Notes: a model not told the origin generated them from the letters alone. Shown: positions 1-9,474, numbered from the stretch's first letter. The stretch: 64,000 nt of DNA from Candidatus Planktophila sp. (GCA_030681675.1 JAUXRP010000040.1:342557-406556), one strand, 5' to 3'. Program-made: numbers and translations.

Positions 1-789
1 GGAGCAGTACCGTTTCATGCCTGGTCACCCGATGTCTATCAAGGTGCACCAACTCCAGTAACTGGTTTCATGGCCGCAGCGACGAAGGTAGCAGCCTTTG
101 GCGCAATGCTGCGTATTTACTACACGGTTTTCGCCAATGCGGAATGGTCATGGTCGCCTCTGCTCTCCGCAATTGCAATCATTACAATGTTATTTGGTTC
201 ATTGGTAGCGATAGCCCAACGCGATGTTAAACGTATGTTGGCTTACTCTTCAATAGCACATGCCGGTTTTCTTCTTGCAGGTGTAATTGCTTTGAACAAA
301 GCTGGACTTGAAGCTTCAATCTTCTACCTATTTACATACGGAGTTGCAACCGTTGGCGCATTTGCAGTTGTAACTTTGGTGCGAGATTCAGGTGGAGAAG
401 TAACTGATTTGAATCGTTGGAAGGGTTTAGGCAAACGTTCACCTTGGGTAGCTGCAACCTTTGCTGGGTTCCTATTGGCATTTGCCGGAATTCCTTTGAC
501 AAGCGGCTTCATAGGAAAGTTTTCTATCTTTTCTGCGGCCTATGAAAATGGTGCTAAAGGCGTTGTAATCGCTGGCGTTCTTTCAAGTGCAATTGCCGCC
601 TTCTTCTACATTCGCGTAATTGTCTTGATGTTTTTTACCGATCCAATTCAAGATGGTACAAGTGTAGAAATTCCATCCGTACTTACGCGTGCTGCAGTCA
701 TCTCTTCAATAGTTCTTACTATTCTGCTCGGTATTTACCCAGCACCACTTCTGACAATGATTACAAACTTCTCAACCTTTATTCGCTGA
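1..789 (+). CDS. nuoN: NADH-quinone oxidoreductase subunit N, 3' part
   Basis: The C-terminal 262 residues of the antiporter-like membrane subunit N of respiratory complex I, which couples NADH:quinone electron transfer to proton pumping. The frame is open from base 1 and begins with a PFHAWSPDVYQGAPTPV-type segment typical of NuoN, so the start lies upstream of the window. Several hydrophobic helices follow, with the conserved LAYSSIAHAGF segment around the middle. The stop overlaps the next gene's ATG, suggesting one transcript. This would be the last gene of a nuo operon, as usual. Confidence 0.95.
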   Translation, partial: GAVPFHAWSPDVYQGAPTPVTGFMAAATKVAAFGAMLRIYYTVFANAEWSWSPLLSAIAIITMLFGSLVAIAQRDVKRMLAYSSIAHAGFLLAGVIALNKAGLEASIFYLFTYGVATVGAFAVVTLVRDSGGEVTDLNRWKGLGKRSPWVAATFAGFLLAFAGIPLTSGFIGKFSIFSAAYENGAKGVVIAGVLSSAIAAFFYIRVIVLMFFTDPIQDGTSVEIPSVLTRAAVISSIVLTILLGIYPAPLLTMITNFSTFIR

Positions 790-1778
790 TGTCCTCATTT
801 GGTATTCCAAACATTGCTCCAGAACTTGAAGCGACACTGCTTGCGCAAATGGCACAAGTTGAGAGCTTACTTTTTAACCACACACAGAGCCAGTACCCAT
901 TTGTTAATGAGACTGCCCACCACTTATTGGCCGCCGGAGGTAAACGCCTTCGCCCTTTATTAACCCTATTAACAGCTCAATTTGGGGATCCAACGAAACA
1001 GGAGGTCATTGCTGCCGCGGTTGCCTGCGAAATAACCCATTTGGCAACGCTTTATCACGATGATGTTATGGATGAAGCGCCCCTGCGTCGAGGTGTAGAG
1101 AGTGCAAATATGCGTTGGGGAAACACCATAGCAATCTTGACGGGTGACTTTCTATTTGCAAAATCATCTGACTTACTTGCCGATCTTGGCCCCGAGGCGG
1201 TTCGTCTACAGGCCCGAACTTTCGAACGACTTGTGGTTGGCCAGATTATGGAGGCTCAAGGACCTGCATCAGGCCAAGACCCATTAGAACATTATTTAAA
1301 GGTCGTCGCCGATAAAACCGGATCATTAATTGCAGCAAGTGCGCGCTATGGCGGAATTGTCTCTGGTGCCCCTGCAGAAATTACTGAAACCGTCACTTTA
1401 TTTGGCGAAAAAATCGGAGTTGCTTTTCAGTTAGCGGATGATGTAATCGATATCGCAAGTGAGTCAAATCAATCGGGTAAAACACCGGGTACAGATTTAC
1501 GTGAAGGTGTTCCAACCCTTGTGACTTTAAATGTCATGAAGTCAACCGATCCTGCTGACCGAGAACTACAACGATTACTCGCAACGCCAATAGAAGATGA
1601 AACGACAGTTGCGCACGTATTAGTGGCACTGCGCAATCACAAAGCTTTGGATGATTCACGTAACCAGTTACATCAAGTTGCACGCGAAGCCAAGCTTGCA
1701 CTTGGCCCACTTCCTGTCAGTGATGCAACTGGTGCATTGGTGTCGTTATGCGAAGCCGTTATCGATCGCTCGGCTTGA
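789..1778 (+). CDS. Polyprenyl (long-chain isoprenyl) diphosphate synthase
   Basis: Class I trans-isoprenyl diphosphate synthase, 329 residues, extending FPP/GGPP with IPP to make the side chain of menaquinone. Both Asp-rich Mg-binding motifs are visible: DDVMD (first, inside LYHDDVMDEA) and DDVID (second, QLADDVIDIA), plus the GGKRLRP IPP-binding segment near residue 50. Its ATG overlaps the nuoN stop, so it is probably co-transcribed with complex I; quinone tail synthesis beside nuo is a common actinobacterial arrangement. Exact chain length (hepta-, octa- or nonaprenyl) cannot be read from the sequence. Confidence 0.93.
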   Translation: MSSFGIPNIAPELEATLLAQMAQVESLLFNHTQSQYPFVNETAHHLLAAGGKRLRPLLTLLTAQFGDPTKQEVIAAAVACEITHLATLYHDDVMDEAPLRRGVESANMRWGNTIAILTGDFLFAKSSDLLADLGPEAVRLQARTFERLVVGQIMEAQGPASGQDPLEHYLKVVADKTGSLIAASARYGGIVSGAPAEITETVTLFGEKIGVAFQLADDVIDIASESNQSGKTPGTDLREGVPTLVTLNVMKSTDPADRELQRLLATPIEDETTVAHVLVALRNHKALDDSRNQLHQVAREAKLALGPLPVSDATGALVSLCEAVIDRSA

Positions 1779-2636
1779 TTTAACTAAATCAATAGCCAGT
1801 GTTATAAGCGCAATCCAGATAATAAGAAATCCAATCCAGCGCGCAGTTGGCATCGCTTCATGCCGGACCCACACTCCGATTGAAAATTGAATCGTTGGAG
1901 TTATGTACTGCAGCAGGCCAATAACCGTAAGTGGCAAACGAGTGGTCGAACCATTAAAGAGGAGAAGAGGAATTGCAGTTATTGCTCCAGCACTAATGAG
2001 AAGAATGGTTATACCCAGACCATTACCGAACTGTCCGGTGCCCTTCTCGCCAAGGTAGATCAAGAAAAACAAGTATGGCAGGCTCGCTACTAGCGTTTCT
2101 ATCGCTAATCCCTCGAGGGCTCCAAGGCCAAGTTGTTTCTTTACAAAACCGTAACTGCCCCATGAAAAGGCAAGCGTGAGTGCAATCCACGGTAAGCGTC
2201 CATAATCAATTGTGAGCACTAAAACACCCACTGCAGCAATACCAACTGCACACCATTGAAGCGCGCGCAATTTTTCCTTCAAAATTATGGTTCCAAAACC
2301 AATCATGACTAATGGATTTATGTAGTAACCCAATGAGGCCTCTACAACGTGTCCATTATTTGTTGCCCAAATATAAACCAACCAGTTAATTGAGATAAGA
2401 ATAGAAGTTAGGAATAACTTTGCTGCCACTTTCGGGCGGCGCATAGTTTCACGAGTAGCGCGTAAAGATTTTGTGATTGCTAAGATAATGATACAAAAGA
2501 CCAGCGTCCAAACTGCACGATGTGAAACTATTTCAAGTGCTGAAGCAGGTTCCAGGAGCGGCCAATACAGCGGAAAAGCACCCCAAAGAACATAGGCGCT
2601 CACTCCAAAGAGTAGGCCCGTTTTGTGGTGGCTCAA
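1746..2636 (-). CDS. rarD: RarD-type EamA-family permease
   Basis: A 296-residue membrane protein with about ten hydrophobic segments. The YVLWGAFPLYWPLLEPASALE N-terminus, HRAVWT and NWLVYIWA are signatures of the RarD branch of the drug/metabolite transporter superfamily; substrate unknown. The start is a TTG placed directly behind the yajQ stop (TAATTG), which points to translational coupling. Its 3' end runs 33 bases into the convergent polyprenyl synthase gene, so the two mRNAs are complementary there. Confidence 0.9.
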   Translation of the reverse strand: MSHHKTGLLFGVSAYVLWGAFPLYWPLLEPASALEIVSHRAVWTLVFCIIILAITKSLRATRETMRRPKVAAKLFLTSILISINWLVYIWATNNGHVVEASLGYYINPLVMIGFGTIILKEKLRALQWCAVGIAAVGVLVLTIDYGRLPWIALTLAFSWGSYGFVKKQLGLGALEGLAIETLVASLPYLFFLIYLGEKGTGQFGNGLGITILLISAGAITAIPLLLFNGSTTRLPLTVIGLLQYITPTIQFSIGVWVRHEAMPTARWIGFLIIWIALITLAIDLVKSSRAIDNGFA

Positions 2637-3128
2637 TTATCTAAAGTTCGTAAATTGAACTGCAAAATCCCAGCCACCATCTTTAATCATCGCCATAGTT
2701 TCTTGCAAGTCATCGCGGCTCTTTGACGTTACCCGTAGTTCATCACCCTGAATTTGAGTCTTTATAGATTTAGGTCCCTCGTCGCGTAAAAACTTCGCAA
2801 TCTTTTTCGCGTTCTCAGTTGAAATTCCCTCTTTCAAAGGTGCGGCAATCTTGTAAATCTTGCCGGATAAGAAAGGTGCACCTGGATCTAAATGCTTTAA
2901 AGATACTCCGCGCTTGATCATCTTATCTTTGACCACATCAAGTGCTGCTTTAGCTCTCTCCTCAGTATCAGCCTCAATCAAAATCTTTTCACCCTCTAAC
3001 TCGATCTTTGAGCCCGTATTTTTAAAATCAAAGCGAGTATCAATCTCGCGTATCGCCTGGTTAATGGCGTTATCGAGCTCCATACGGTCAATCTTGGAGG
3101 TTACGTCAAAACTGCTATCTGCTGCCAC
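2637..3128 (-). CDS. yajQ: YajQ/UPF0234 family nucleotide-binding protein
   Basis: A 163-residue soluble protein of the YajQ family, reported to bind nucleotides or cyclic di-GMP. It opens with SSFDVTSKIDRMELDNAINQA and contains RFDFKNTGSKIELE and the closing GGWDFAVQFTNFR, all family hallmarks. The start is GTG at 3128 with a GGAG-type ribosome site a few bases upstream. It is the first gene of a two-gene unit with rarD. Physiological role in actinobacteria is not settled. Confidence 0.93.
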   Translation of the reverse strand: MAADSSFDVTSKIDRMELDNAINQAIREIDTRFDFKNTGSKIELEGEKILIEADTEERAKAALDVVKDKMIKRGVSLKHLDPGAPFLSGKIYKIAAPLKEGISTENAKKIAKFLRDEGPKSIKTQIQGDELRVTSKSRDDLQETMAMIKDGGWDFAVQFTNFR

Positions 3129-3233
3129 TTTGGGGCTCCATTCACTCGAAAAAGCGCGGTTTGTGCGCCTACTCGCCTAAGGTATCCTTTCCCTTCGCAC
3201 TATCCATAATTGCCGCATAACTTGTTCGACCTT

Positions 3234-3318
3234 GGCGGGTTGCCCGAGCGGCCAATGGGAGGGGACTGTAAATCCCCCGGCTCTGCCTTCGAAGGTTCAA
3301 ATCCTTCACCCGCCACCA
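3234..3318 (+). tRNA. tRNA-Tyr (GTA)
   Basis: Acceptor arms GGCGGGT (3234-3240) and ACCCGCC (3308-3314) pair fully. The anticodon loop reads ctGTAaa between a GGGGA/TCCCC stem. A long variable arm (class II) and a T-arm with GGTTCAAATCC follow. An encoded CCA ends at 3318. Confidence 0.96.
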
Positions 3319-3552
3319 GTAAGACATCATGAAAATGAGCGTGAGTTCCGTATTTAGTTGTATTCAAAACGCATTCTCTCACTAACCACTGACAATTTCT
3401 AGTGCGCTCAAATTGCAGGTGTAGGCAATCGTTTCATACCAAATCAATACTGAAAAATAAATAGAATTTCCTCCCCCCAAGGTTAAATTAGGTCTAGTTG
3501 ATTAATTCACCAGGGCTTACGTATAGTTGTCACAATTCTAAATAATAACAAC

Positions 3553-4638
3553 GTGCCCGTAAAAACAAACTACAAACCACGATTGGCTCTTAAAATTGGT
3601 GGTGAAATTACTCAAAATGTAGTTCAATTAAGACCCAGTGAACAGTTGGCTAAAACTTGGAGAAATTTTATCTTGAGTATAGACATAAAGTCGGAGCTAT
3701 ATTTTGGATTGAATTCGACAATTTTACAGAACGAAGTATTGAGATTGCGAATAATTCCTGATTTAGGTTGCAAAATTGTAGAGATATTCGATAAAGAAAA
3801 TCAGCATGAATGGCTCTGGTCTGATAAGTCGCGTCCAATAAAGTTAGCTGAATATGGTGATGCTTACGACAAATATGACATCAGTGGTTTCGACGAGTGT
3901 TTTCCCAATATCGGAATATCTAAATATCCTGAGAAAGATGAAATCGAATTACCAGACCATGGTGAGATTTGGTCCTTGCCGTGGAAAGTAGAAAATACCG
4001 AACTAGGTATTACCGCAACTGTAATTGGAAAAATCTTTGAGTACCGATTTTCCAGAAGAATTTCATTAATAGGTCGCAAGATATTAATTAATTATTCTGC
4101 TTCGAATATTGGGAAAATTGACATTACCTATTTGTGGTCGGCTCATCCGCTCTTCAAAATCGATGACGATATGAAAATTGAGATTTCTGGAAACCCAAAG
4201 ATGTTGAAGGAGTTTGGCTTTGGCGGACGAATTGGTGATGATGGCGAGGCTTGGCACGGCGGTCACTTATCAGAACATACCTGGCCAATAGTCTTAAGTA
4301 GAAACGGAAATCTAAGCGATATTAGTGAGGTTTCGCTTTCGAAAATTTTGACGGATAAAGTTGTTTTAGATGCGCCAACTGACGGGATAGTCAAACTTAG
4401 AAAACTCAACTCTAATCGGATTTTATCAATGAAATTTGAACCAAATAAAATTCCATATCTTGGAATTTGTTTTAACTTCGCCGCTTGGCCATTAACGGGT
4501 GAACCAGCAACTTGGGTAGCGCTGGAACCAACTACCGGAAGAACCGATCGATTAGATGAGTGTAAGAGTTTAGACAGTGCGAAAATTCTGAAAGCGAATG
4601 AAAGCAAGGACTGGCAGTTAGAACTAGAGATTAATTGA
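3553..4638 (+). CDS. Galactose-mutarotase-like sugar-binding protein
   Basis: A 361-residue protein that looks like an aldose 1-epimerase/galactose-mutarotase beta-sandwich: LRLRIIPDLGCKIVEI, the acidic FDECFPNI segment, PDHGEIWSLPW (a His in the usual substrate-binding position) and YLWSAHPLF. It may interconvert sugar anomers or act on a lactone, fitting the lactonase and importer next door. The GTG start has no clear ribosome site, so the first about 40 residues are uncertain and a downstream start is possible. It overlaps the convergent lactonase gene by 8 bases. The 230 bases between tRNA-Tyr and this gene show no further gene. Confidence 0.7.
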   Translation: MPVKTNYKPRLALKIGGEITQNVVQLRPSEQLAKTWRNFILSIDIKSELYFGLNSTILQNEVLRLRIIPDLGCKIVEIFDKENQHEWLWSDKSRPIKLAEYGDAYDKYDISGFDECFPNIGISKYPEKDEIELPDHGEIWSLPWKVENTELGITATVIGKIFEYRFSRRISLIGRKILINYSASNIGKIDITYLWSAHPLFKIDDDMKIEISGNPKMLKEFGFGGRIGDDGEAWHGGHLSEHTWPIVLSRNGNLSDISEVSLSKILTDKVVLDAPTDGIVKLRKLNSNRILSMKFEPNKIPYLGICFNFAAWPLTGEPATWVALEPTTGRTDRLDECKSLDSAKILKANESKDWQLELEIN

Positions 4639-5494
4639 AGAGAACTGTCTTATTGCCCTTAATCCCTGGATCTATCACGAAAGTCATCCCTGACTTTGGA
4701 TTTTCTGTATCGTCGGTGCTGGCTGTAGTAATTACTAACATATCTAGATTTTCGCCTGCAAATGCGCATGAAGTAATATTTTTCACGGGCATTTTTATTT
4801 CATGAGTTTTCTTGCCTCTACTGTCATATCGTCGGATGTGTGAACCTCCCCAAAAACCTACCCACATGCCGCCACCAGAATCTGAGCAACCTCCATCCGG
4901 CATGCCGTCCTTCTCCTCAAATGTCACTAATGTTCGACGATTAGTAATCCCATGATCTGAATAATCGAATCTATCTAATTGCATTGTTAACGTATCGATG
5001 TAATAGAAATATGATCCATCAGGGGACCAATCCAATCCGTTACTTATAGAAACCGAGGAGAGTAATTTAGTAATTGACTTTCCGTCCTTTGAGAATTTAT
5101 AGAGAGAACCAGCGCCTTCTTTACCATCAAATGCCATTGTTCCTGCAAATAGTTCACCATTAGGTGCAACCTTCGCATCATTCCATCGAACTGGAATTTT
5201 TAGTGGCTCAGATTCAGCCTCAAGCCAACTTGGCAATGGTGACTCAGTTCCATCGATGTCTCTAAGTGTTGCACCAGATGAATGCCCGACAACAACTCCA
5301 AAATTCTTCCTTGGAAGCGCAAAACCAACTTCTGCGGGGGTTTCAAATGATCCAAACTCTCCAGAAATAATATCTCGCCATAAAACCTTAAAAGACAAGA
5401 TATCAATCCACATCACATGGTTGTTTGTTTGGCCGCTAGAGGTAGGTCCTTCTCCCAGCACACAACGACGTTCATCAAATATTTCGATATTCAT
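4631..5494 (-). CDS. SMP-30/gluconolactonase family sugar lactonase
   Basis: A 287-residue six-bladed beta-propeller of the SMP-30/LRE family, expected to hydrolyse an aldonolactone using a divalent metal. Likely ligands are the Glu of CVLGEGP (residue about 15), Asn of RWNDAKV (about 105), Asn of SISNGLDWSPD (about 150) and Asp of GMPDGGCSD (about 200). In a non-phosphorylative sugar pathway it would act after a sugar dehydrogenase such as the SDR at 10420 and before the dehydratase at 14306. It lies 33 bases behind the permease gene on the same strand. Confidence 0.88.
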   Translation of the reverse strand: MNIEIFDERRCVLGEGPTSSGQTNNHVMWIDILSFKVLWRDIISGEFGSFETPAEVGFALPRKNFGVVVGHSSGATLRDIDGTESPLPSWLEAESEPLKIPVRWNDAKVAPNGELFAGTMAFDGKEGAGSLYKFSKDGKSITKLLSSVSISNGLDWSPDGSYFYYIDTLTMQLDRFDYSDHGITNRRTLVTFEEKDGMPDGGCSDSGGGMWVGFWGGSHIRRYDSRGKKTHEIKMPVKNITSCAFAGENLDMLVITTASTDDTENPKSGMTFVIDPGIKGNKTVLFN

Positions 5495-5527
5495 TTTATC
5501 TCAAGCATTTTTTGAAGGGTTTTATCG

Positions 5528-6493
5528 CTAATTCTTCATCTTAAGTGTAGAAATCCATACCGCAATAATCATCACCGCACCGACAACTGCCTCAAGTAAA
5601 AATGGATTCAAACCAAGCATTACCAACCCTTGAAGAATTACTTGAAGGAAAAGAATTCCAATGAATGCTCCGGTTAGCGAACCACCACCACCAGTCAATT
5701 TAATACCGCCTACAGCCGCTGCAGCGATAACACTCAATTCCCAACCAAGGCCAGTTACGGCATCAGATCTTTCAAGTTTGCTCATCAATAAAATTCCGGC
5801 AAAGGCTGACAATGCGCCACAGAGTGTAAAGAGACCAATTTTTATTTTATCAACTTTTATCCCAGATAGTTTTGCCGCCACTTGATTGCCGCCGATTAAA
5901 TAGAATTGGCGACCAAGCACACTTCGTCGAACGAATTGGTCAGCAATAATGAAGAGTATTAAGAAAATCCATACTGCAGTCGGGAAACCTAAAATCATCG
6001 GTCTTGATAAATTACCAGTACCCTTTGGCAGTGGATAGACCGGGTCGCCTCCGCTTAGTACATATGAAATTCCGCGGGCTAAGAAGAGCATTGAAAGCGT
6101 TGTGATGAAAGCCGGAATTCCAACTCTTATTGTGATAAATCCATTTAAAAATCCGACGAATGCACCTATGCCAATTCCGATTATTACTGCAACTGGTAAT
6201 GGCAAATTCCAATCGGCAAGCATTAGACCTGTTGTGATTGTGCCCAAAGATGCAACTGCACCAACTGAAAGATCAAGCTCCCCAACGATCATTAAGAGAG
6301 CTTGCCCAATTAAAACTATTCCAGTATAAATAACGGTCACCAATAGAATCTTTAAACTGGCAAGTGAAGCAAAATAGGGGTTGAAAGCTGAAAAGAGAAT
6401 TAAAGTAGCAATAAAAACTATAAATAGTCCGAGTTCGGGAATTTTTTGAAAGATTTGAACTCGCTTCTTCGAATTTAGACTCAAAGTTGTCAT
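5528..6493 (-). CDS. CUT2-type sugar ABC transporter permease (RbsC-like) A
   Basis: A 321-residue inner-membrane permease of the ribose/xylose/AI-2 (BPD_transp_2) family. It shows the GELDLSVGAVASLG segment and the GGNQVAAKLSGIKVDKIK cytoplasmic loop that contacts the ATPase. The ATG has an AGGAG ribosome site. It is transcribed divergently from the binding protein, ATPase and second permease (6742-10430). The two permeases differ clearly in sequence, so a heterodimeric channel as in LsrC/LsrD or RhaP/RhaQ is likely. Confidence 0.9.
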   Translation of the reverse strand: MTTLSLNSKKRVQIFQKIPELGLFIVFIATLILFSAFNPYFASLASLKILLVTVIYTGIVLIGQALLMIVGELDLSVGAVASLGTITTGLMLADWNLPLPVAVIIGIGIGAFVGFLNGFITIRVGIPAFITTLSMLFLARGISYVLSGGDPVYPLPKGTGNLSRPMILGFPTAVWIFLILFIIADQFVRRSVLGRQFYLIGGNQVAAKLSGIKVDKIKIGLFTLCGALSAFAGILLMSKLERSDAVTGLGWELSVIAAAAVGGIKLTGGGGSLTGAFIGILFLQVILQGLVMLGLNPFLLEAVVGAVMIIAVWISTLKMKN

Positions 6494-6587
6494 GATGCTT
6501 CAAACTCCTAACTCAATAAATAACTCTAACCTGGCGATAATTGTCGACTCATGGTTCGCGTTCTTTTCAATAAATATGACGACTTGC

Positions 6588-6634
6588 ATTCTTGAAATAC
6601 CCCCCAAGAATGCTTGAAATACCCCCCAAGAATC
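6588..6634. repeat. Tandem 22-base repeat in divergent promoter region
   Basis: Two back-to-back 22-base copies (6591-6612 and 6613-6634) differ only in the last base; each reads CTTGAAATA, six C, AAGAAT. Together with ATTCTTG at 6588-6594 the first copy forms an inverted repeat ATTCTTG/CAAGAAT (6605-6611). Located between the divergent permease and binding-protein genes, it probably is a regulator-binding site. Confidence 0.6.
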
Positions 6635-6667
6635 TATTGACTTTTAACGCCGACTACTGAAGCATAC

Positions 6668-6704
6668 TTGACAATCGTTAATTGTAAACAGTATTAGTCT
6701 GTTT
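6668..6704 (+). promoter_or_regulatory. Promoter and inverted-repeat operator of sugar importer
   Basis: TTGACA (6668-6673) and TATTAG (6692-6697) are 18 bases apart, about 45 bases before the binding-protein ATG. AAACAG (6686-6691) and CTGTTT (6699-6704) form an inverted repeat over the -10 element. The 12 bases ATTGTAAACAGT (6681-6692) occur again, inverted, at 15446-15457 before the epimerase gene, suggesting one regulator for both. Confidence 0.55.
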
Positions 6705-6741
6705 CTCTTGATGCCCACTCTAGGAGGAGGATTTACGGAAA

Positions 6742-7812
6742 ATGGTGAAAGAAAAGAAAAGTAGCAAAGCTATATTTAAAACATTGGCAATATTTTCAGT
6801 TTCAGCGCTCTTGTTATCAGCTTGCTCATCGAAAGCAGAAGAGAGTGTTGCCACTGACGATGCTGGTGGAACTGCAGCTTCAAAGGTGTACACACCCATG
6901 GCAGCAGCGCCATGCGATGTCAGCGAAAAATCAATTACATTCTTGTCAGTGCTTAAGGGACACCCAACTCTTAGACTTTGGCAACAAGGTTTCTTGGATC
7001 AAGCAAATGCACTTGGCTTCAAGAGTGCAACAATTGTTTCTCCAGATGAGCCTGATTGGACTAAGGCAGTAACACTTGGCGAAGGCGTACTTGCGACCGG
7101 AACAGATGGACTTGTACTTGGTTTCGTTGATCCGGTTGAAAAAGACTTGATCGCTAAATTTGCTGCGAAAGATATTCCGGTGGTAGTCGGACACGTTCAA
7201 GTAAAGCCAGATGAATATCCTGGCGTTATTGCATACGCAGCCTTTGATCCAAAGGCTTGGGGATCTGCCGCAGCAGATGCAATTGGCGAAAAAATTGAAG
7301 GCAAAGGAACTGTTGCAGTAACTGAAGGTGGCTTCAATCCAGTTGAAGATGCAGTTGCCGCCGCATTCACTGCTCAAATGAATGCGAAATATCCTGACGT
7401 TAAGGTTCTAAAGCCGGCTGAAGAGGGATTCGATGTACCAAAGGCGATCGCTAAGGCAGTTGCAATTGCTATTGCAAACCCAGATCTAGTTGGAGCAGTT
7501 GGAACCACTGGGGGAAGCCCTGTTACGTGGGCTGGCGCTTCAGATCAAATCGGTAAGCCAATTTGGGCTATCGGACCTGATGCAACTCGTCCAAATCTTG
7601 ACGCAGTTCGCGACGGAAAGATTCTTGGAGTGGCTGCACAACCAGGATACGAAGAACATCAAATGGCTGTCGATTTAGTTGCCAACGCAATTTGCGGCAA
7701 CCCACCCGCACAATTCGCTAATGATTTGCCAACACCTATCATCTTTGCTGACGGTTTAGCACCTTATTACGCAGTTGTAGACGCAATTGATGCTCGAGTG
7801 GAGAATGAATAG
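6742..7812 (+). CDS. Sugar ABC transporter substrate-binding lipoprotein
   Basis: A 356-residue periplasmic-binding-protein type 1 fold (RbsB/XylF class) with a lipoprotein signal: positively charged MVKEKKSSK, a hydrophobic helix and lipobox LLSAC with the lipidated Cys near residue 28. The start has a strong AGGAGGAGG ribosome site. The body shows the alternating motifs of the family, such as GLVLGFVDPVEKDLIAKF and VGAVGTTGGSPVTWAGA. It delivers the sugar to the permeases at 5528 and 9471. A strong hairpin follows the gene. Confidence 0.9.
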   Translation: MVKEKKSSKAIFKTLAIFSVSALLLSACSSKAEESVATDDAGGTAASKVYTPMAAAPCDVSEKSITFLSVLKGHPTLRLWQQGFLDQANALGFKSATIVSPDEPDWTKAVTLGEGVLATGTDGLVLGFVDPVEKDLIAKFAAKDIPVVVGHVQVKPDEYPGVIAYAAFDPKAWGSAAADAIGEKIEGKGTVAVTEGGFNPVEDAVAAAFTAQMNAKYPDVKVLKPAEEGFDVPKAIAKAVAIAIANPDLVGAVGTTGGSPVTWAGASDQIGKPIWAIGPDATRPNLDAVRDGKILGVAAQPGYEEHQMAVDLVANAICGNPPAQFANDLPTPIIFADGLAPYYAVVDAIDARVENE

Positions 7813-7832
7813 GAACGAATAAGGCGTAAGAC

Positions 7833-7883
7833 ATAATAAGTGAACCAGGCTAACGTCTATTAGTAGCTTGGTTCACTTATTAT
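7833..7883 (+). terminator. 19-bp intercistronic hairpin after binding-protein gene
   Basis: Arms 7833-7851 and 7865-7883 pair over 19 positions with a single G-U and a 13-base loop. No long T run follows, so it is likelier a partial terminator or an mRNA-stabilising structure that keeps binding-protein expression above that of the ATPase and permease. Confidence 0.6.
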
Positions 7884-7929
7884 TCGCAATTCCCCTTGTG
7901 TGACTATAAATTTAATTCAAGGAAGGTAA

Positions 7930-9474
7930 ATGAGGATGCCAAGTTCCGATAGCACCGATTACGCCCTAGAAATGACTAAAATCCATAAGAACTTTGGACC
8001 CGTGATTGCGTTAGATTATGTTTCCTTGCAAGTAATAAGCGGCACCATCCATGGATTGATTGGCCAGAACGGCGCTGGTAAATCCACTCTCATGAAAATA
8101 TTGAGTGGTATCTATCCTTATGGAACATTCGGTGGTGAAATAAAGGTTTCAGGGGAATCAGTGAAAATGAATTCACCACTTGATGCCCAATTACGAGGAA
8201 TATCAATCGTTCCGCAGGAGATCACGGTTGCAGATACGTTAACTGTGGCTGAGAATATCTTGCTCTCCGAGTTAGCAAGGCACCGATTTAGTTTCTATTT
8301 TAAAAAAAAGGGATTGCAAAAGATTGAGAAATTCTTAGAGGATAATGAAATCCCTTTAATAGCTGACCAGCTGGTATCGGAACTTAGTTTGCACAAGAAG
8401 CAAATATTGATGATAGCCAGCGCTCTTTATAAAGATCCGAAAGTGCTTGTATTAGATGAACCTACCTCAAGTTTAACTTCTGATGAAATTGAAAATCTTT
8501 TTTCTATAGTAAGAAATCTAAAGAAACGTGGATTCACAACCGTCTTTATTACACATAAACTTCCTGAAATTCTTGAATTGTGCGATGCCGTCTCAATTTT
8601 GCGTGATGGCAAGACAGTACGAACGAGTAGCAGATCAGAATTTGTCGCAAATGCACTGGTAAGTGACATGATCGGAAGAAAATTGGGCGACCTTTATCCA
8701 GAGAAGAATCCTTTACCTGTTGATGCAAAAGTTATTTTTTCAGTTCGCAATTTGATTGTAGAGAACCCCCGTAAACCAGGCGAGAAGATGGTTTCGGAGT
8801 TTTCATTTGATTTGTACGCTGGCGAAATCCTTGGTCTGGGTGGACTTGTCGGTTCTGGAAGAACCGAGATTCTTCGTGCACTGTACGGGGACAATAGAGT
8901 TTTAGCTGGGAAACTCGAGTTAGATGGCGCAGAGCTGATAGCCAAAGATATCCCCTCTGCAATTCAATCTGGGATTGGGTATGTGACTGAGGATCGAAAG
9001 ATAGAGGGCTTATTCTTTAATTTGGAGATAAAATCAAACTCAACTGCAAGTATTTTAGACAGTTTTAAAAAGTTCGGAATCTTGAATAAGCAAAAAGAAA
9101 AAGATGTTGCTACAGAAATTACCGAGTCGTTGGCAGTTAAACCTCAAGATATTTACGAGATGATCGGAAATCTCAGTGGTGGAAACCAACAAAAAGTATT
9201 AATTGGAAAAGGCTTACTTGCCAAGCCAATCATTTTTATGTTGGATGAACCAACAAAGGGTGTTGACATAGCGTCAAAAGCTGAGATTTATCGAATCATA
9301 AGTGATTTAGCAAATAGGGGAGTCGGAATTATTTTGGTATCTAGCGAATTCCCAGAACTGTTAGCGCTATCTCATCGGATTTTAGTGTTTTCAGGAGGCG
9401 CAATGCGTGGGGAAATGGTTGGAGATATCACTAAAGAGAAGGAACTTATGATGATGGCGATCGGGCAATCATGA
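7930..9474 (+). CDS. Sugar ABC transporter ATP-binding protein (two-domain)
   Basis: A 514-residue tandem ATPase of the RbsA/MglA/XylG type. Domain 1 has Walker A GQNGAGKST (residue about 42), signature SELSLHKKQ (degenerate) and Walker B VLVLDEPTSSL. Domain 2 has a changed Walker A (GLVGSGRTE, Lys replaced by Arg), signature NLSGGNQQKV and FMLDEPTKGVD. A degenerate second Walker A is normal in this family. AAGGAAGG is the ribosome site. It overlaps the permease ATG by 4 bases and energises the permeases at 5528 and 9471. Confidence 0.93.
   Translation: MRMPSSDSTDYALEMTKIHKNFGPVIALDYVSLQVISGTIHGLIGQNGAGKSTLMKILSGIYPYGTFGGEIKVSGESVKMNSPLDAQLRGISIVPQEITVADTLTVAENILLSELARHRFSFYFKKKGLQKIEKFLEDNEIPLIADQLVSELSLHKKQILMIASALYKDPKVLVLDEPTSSLTSDEIENLFSIVRNLKKRGFTTVFITHKLPEILELCDAVSILRDGKTVRTSSRSEFVANALVSDMIGRKLGDLYPEKNPLPVDAKVIFSVRNLIVENPRKPGEKMVSEFSFDLYAGEILGLGGLVGSGRTEILRALYGDNRVLAGKLELDGAELIAKDIPSAIQSGIGYVTEDRKIEGLFFNLEIKSNSTASILDSFKKFGILNKQKEKDVATEITESLAVKPQDIYEMIGNLSGGNQQKVLIGKGLLAKPIIFMLDEPTKGVDIASKAEIYRIISDLANRGVGIILVSSEFPELLALSHRILVFSGGAMRGEMVGDITKEKELMMMAIGQS

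Noticed and set aside
3200..3382. Minus-strand 60-residue ORF with GEGFEPSKAEPGDLQSPP
   Set aside because: It is the reverse strand of tRNA-Tyr, a well-known false ORF.
6591..6634. CRISPR-like repeat
   Set aside because: Only two copies without spacers, no cas genes; better explained as a regulatory repeat.
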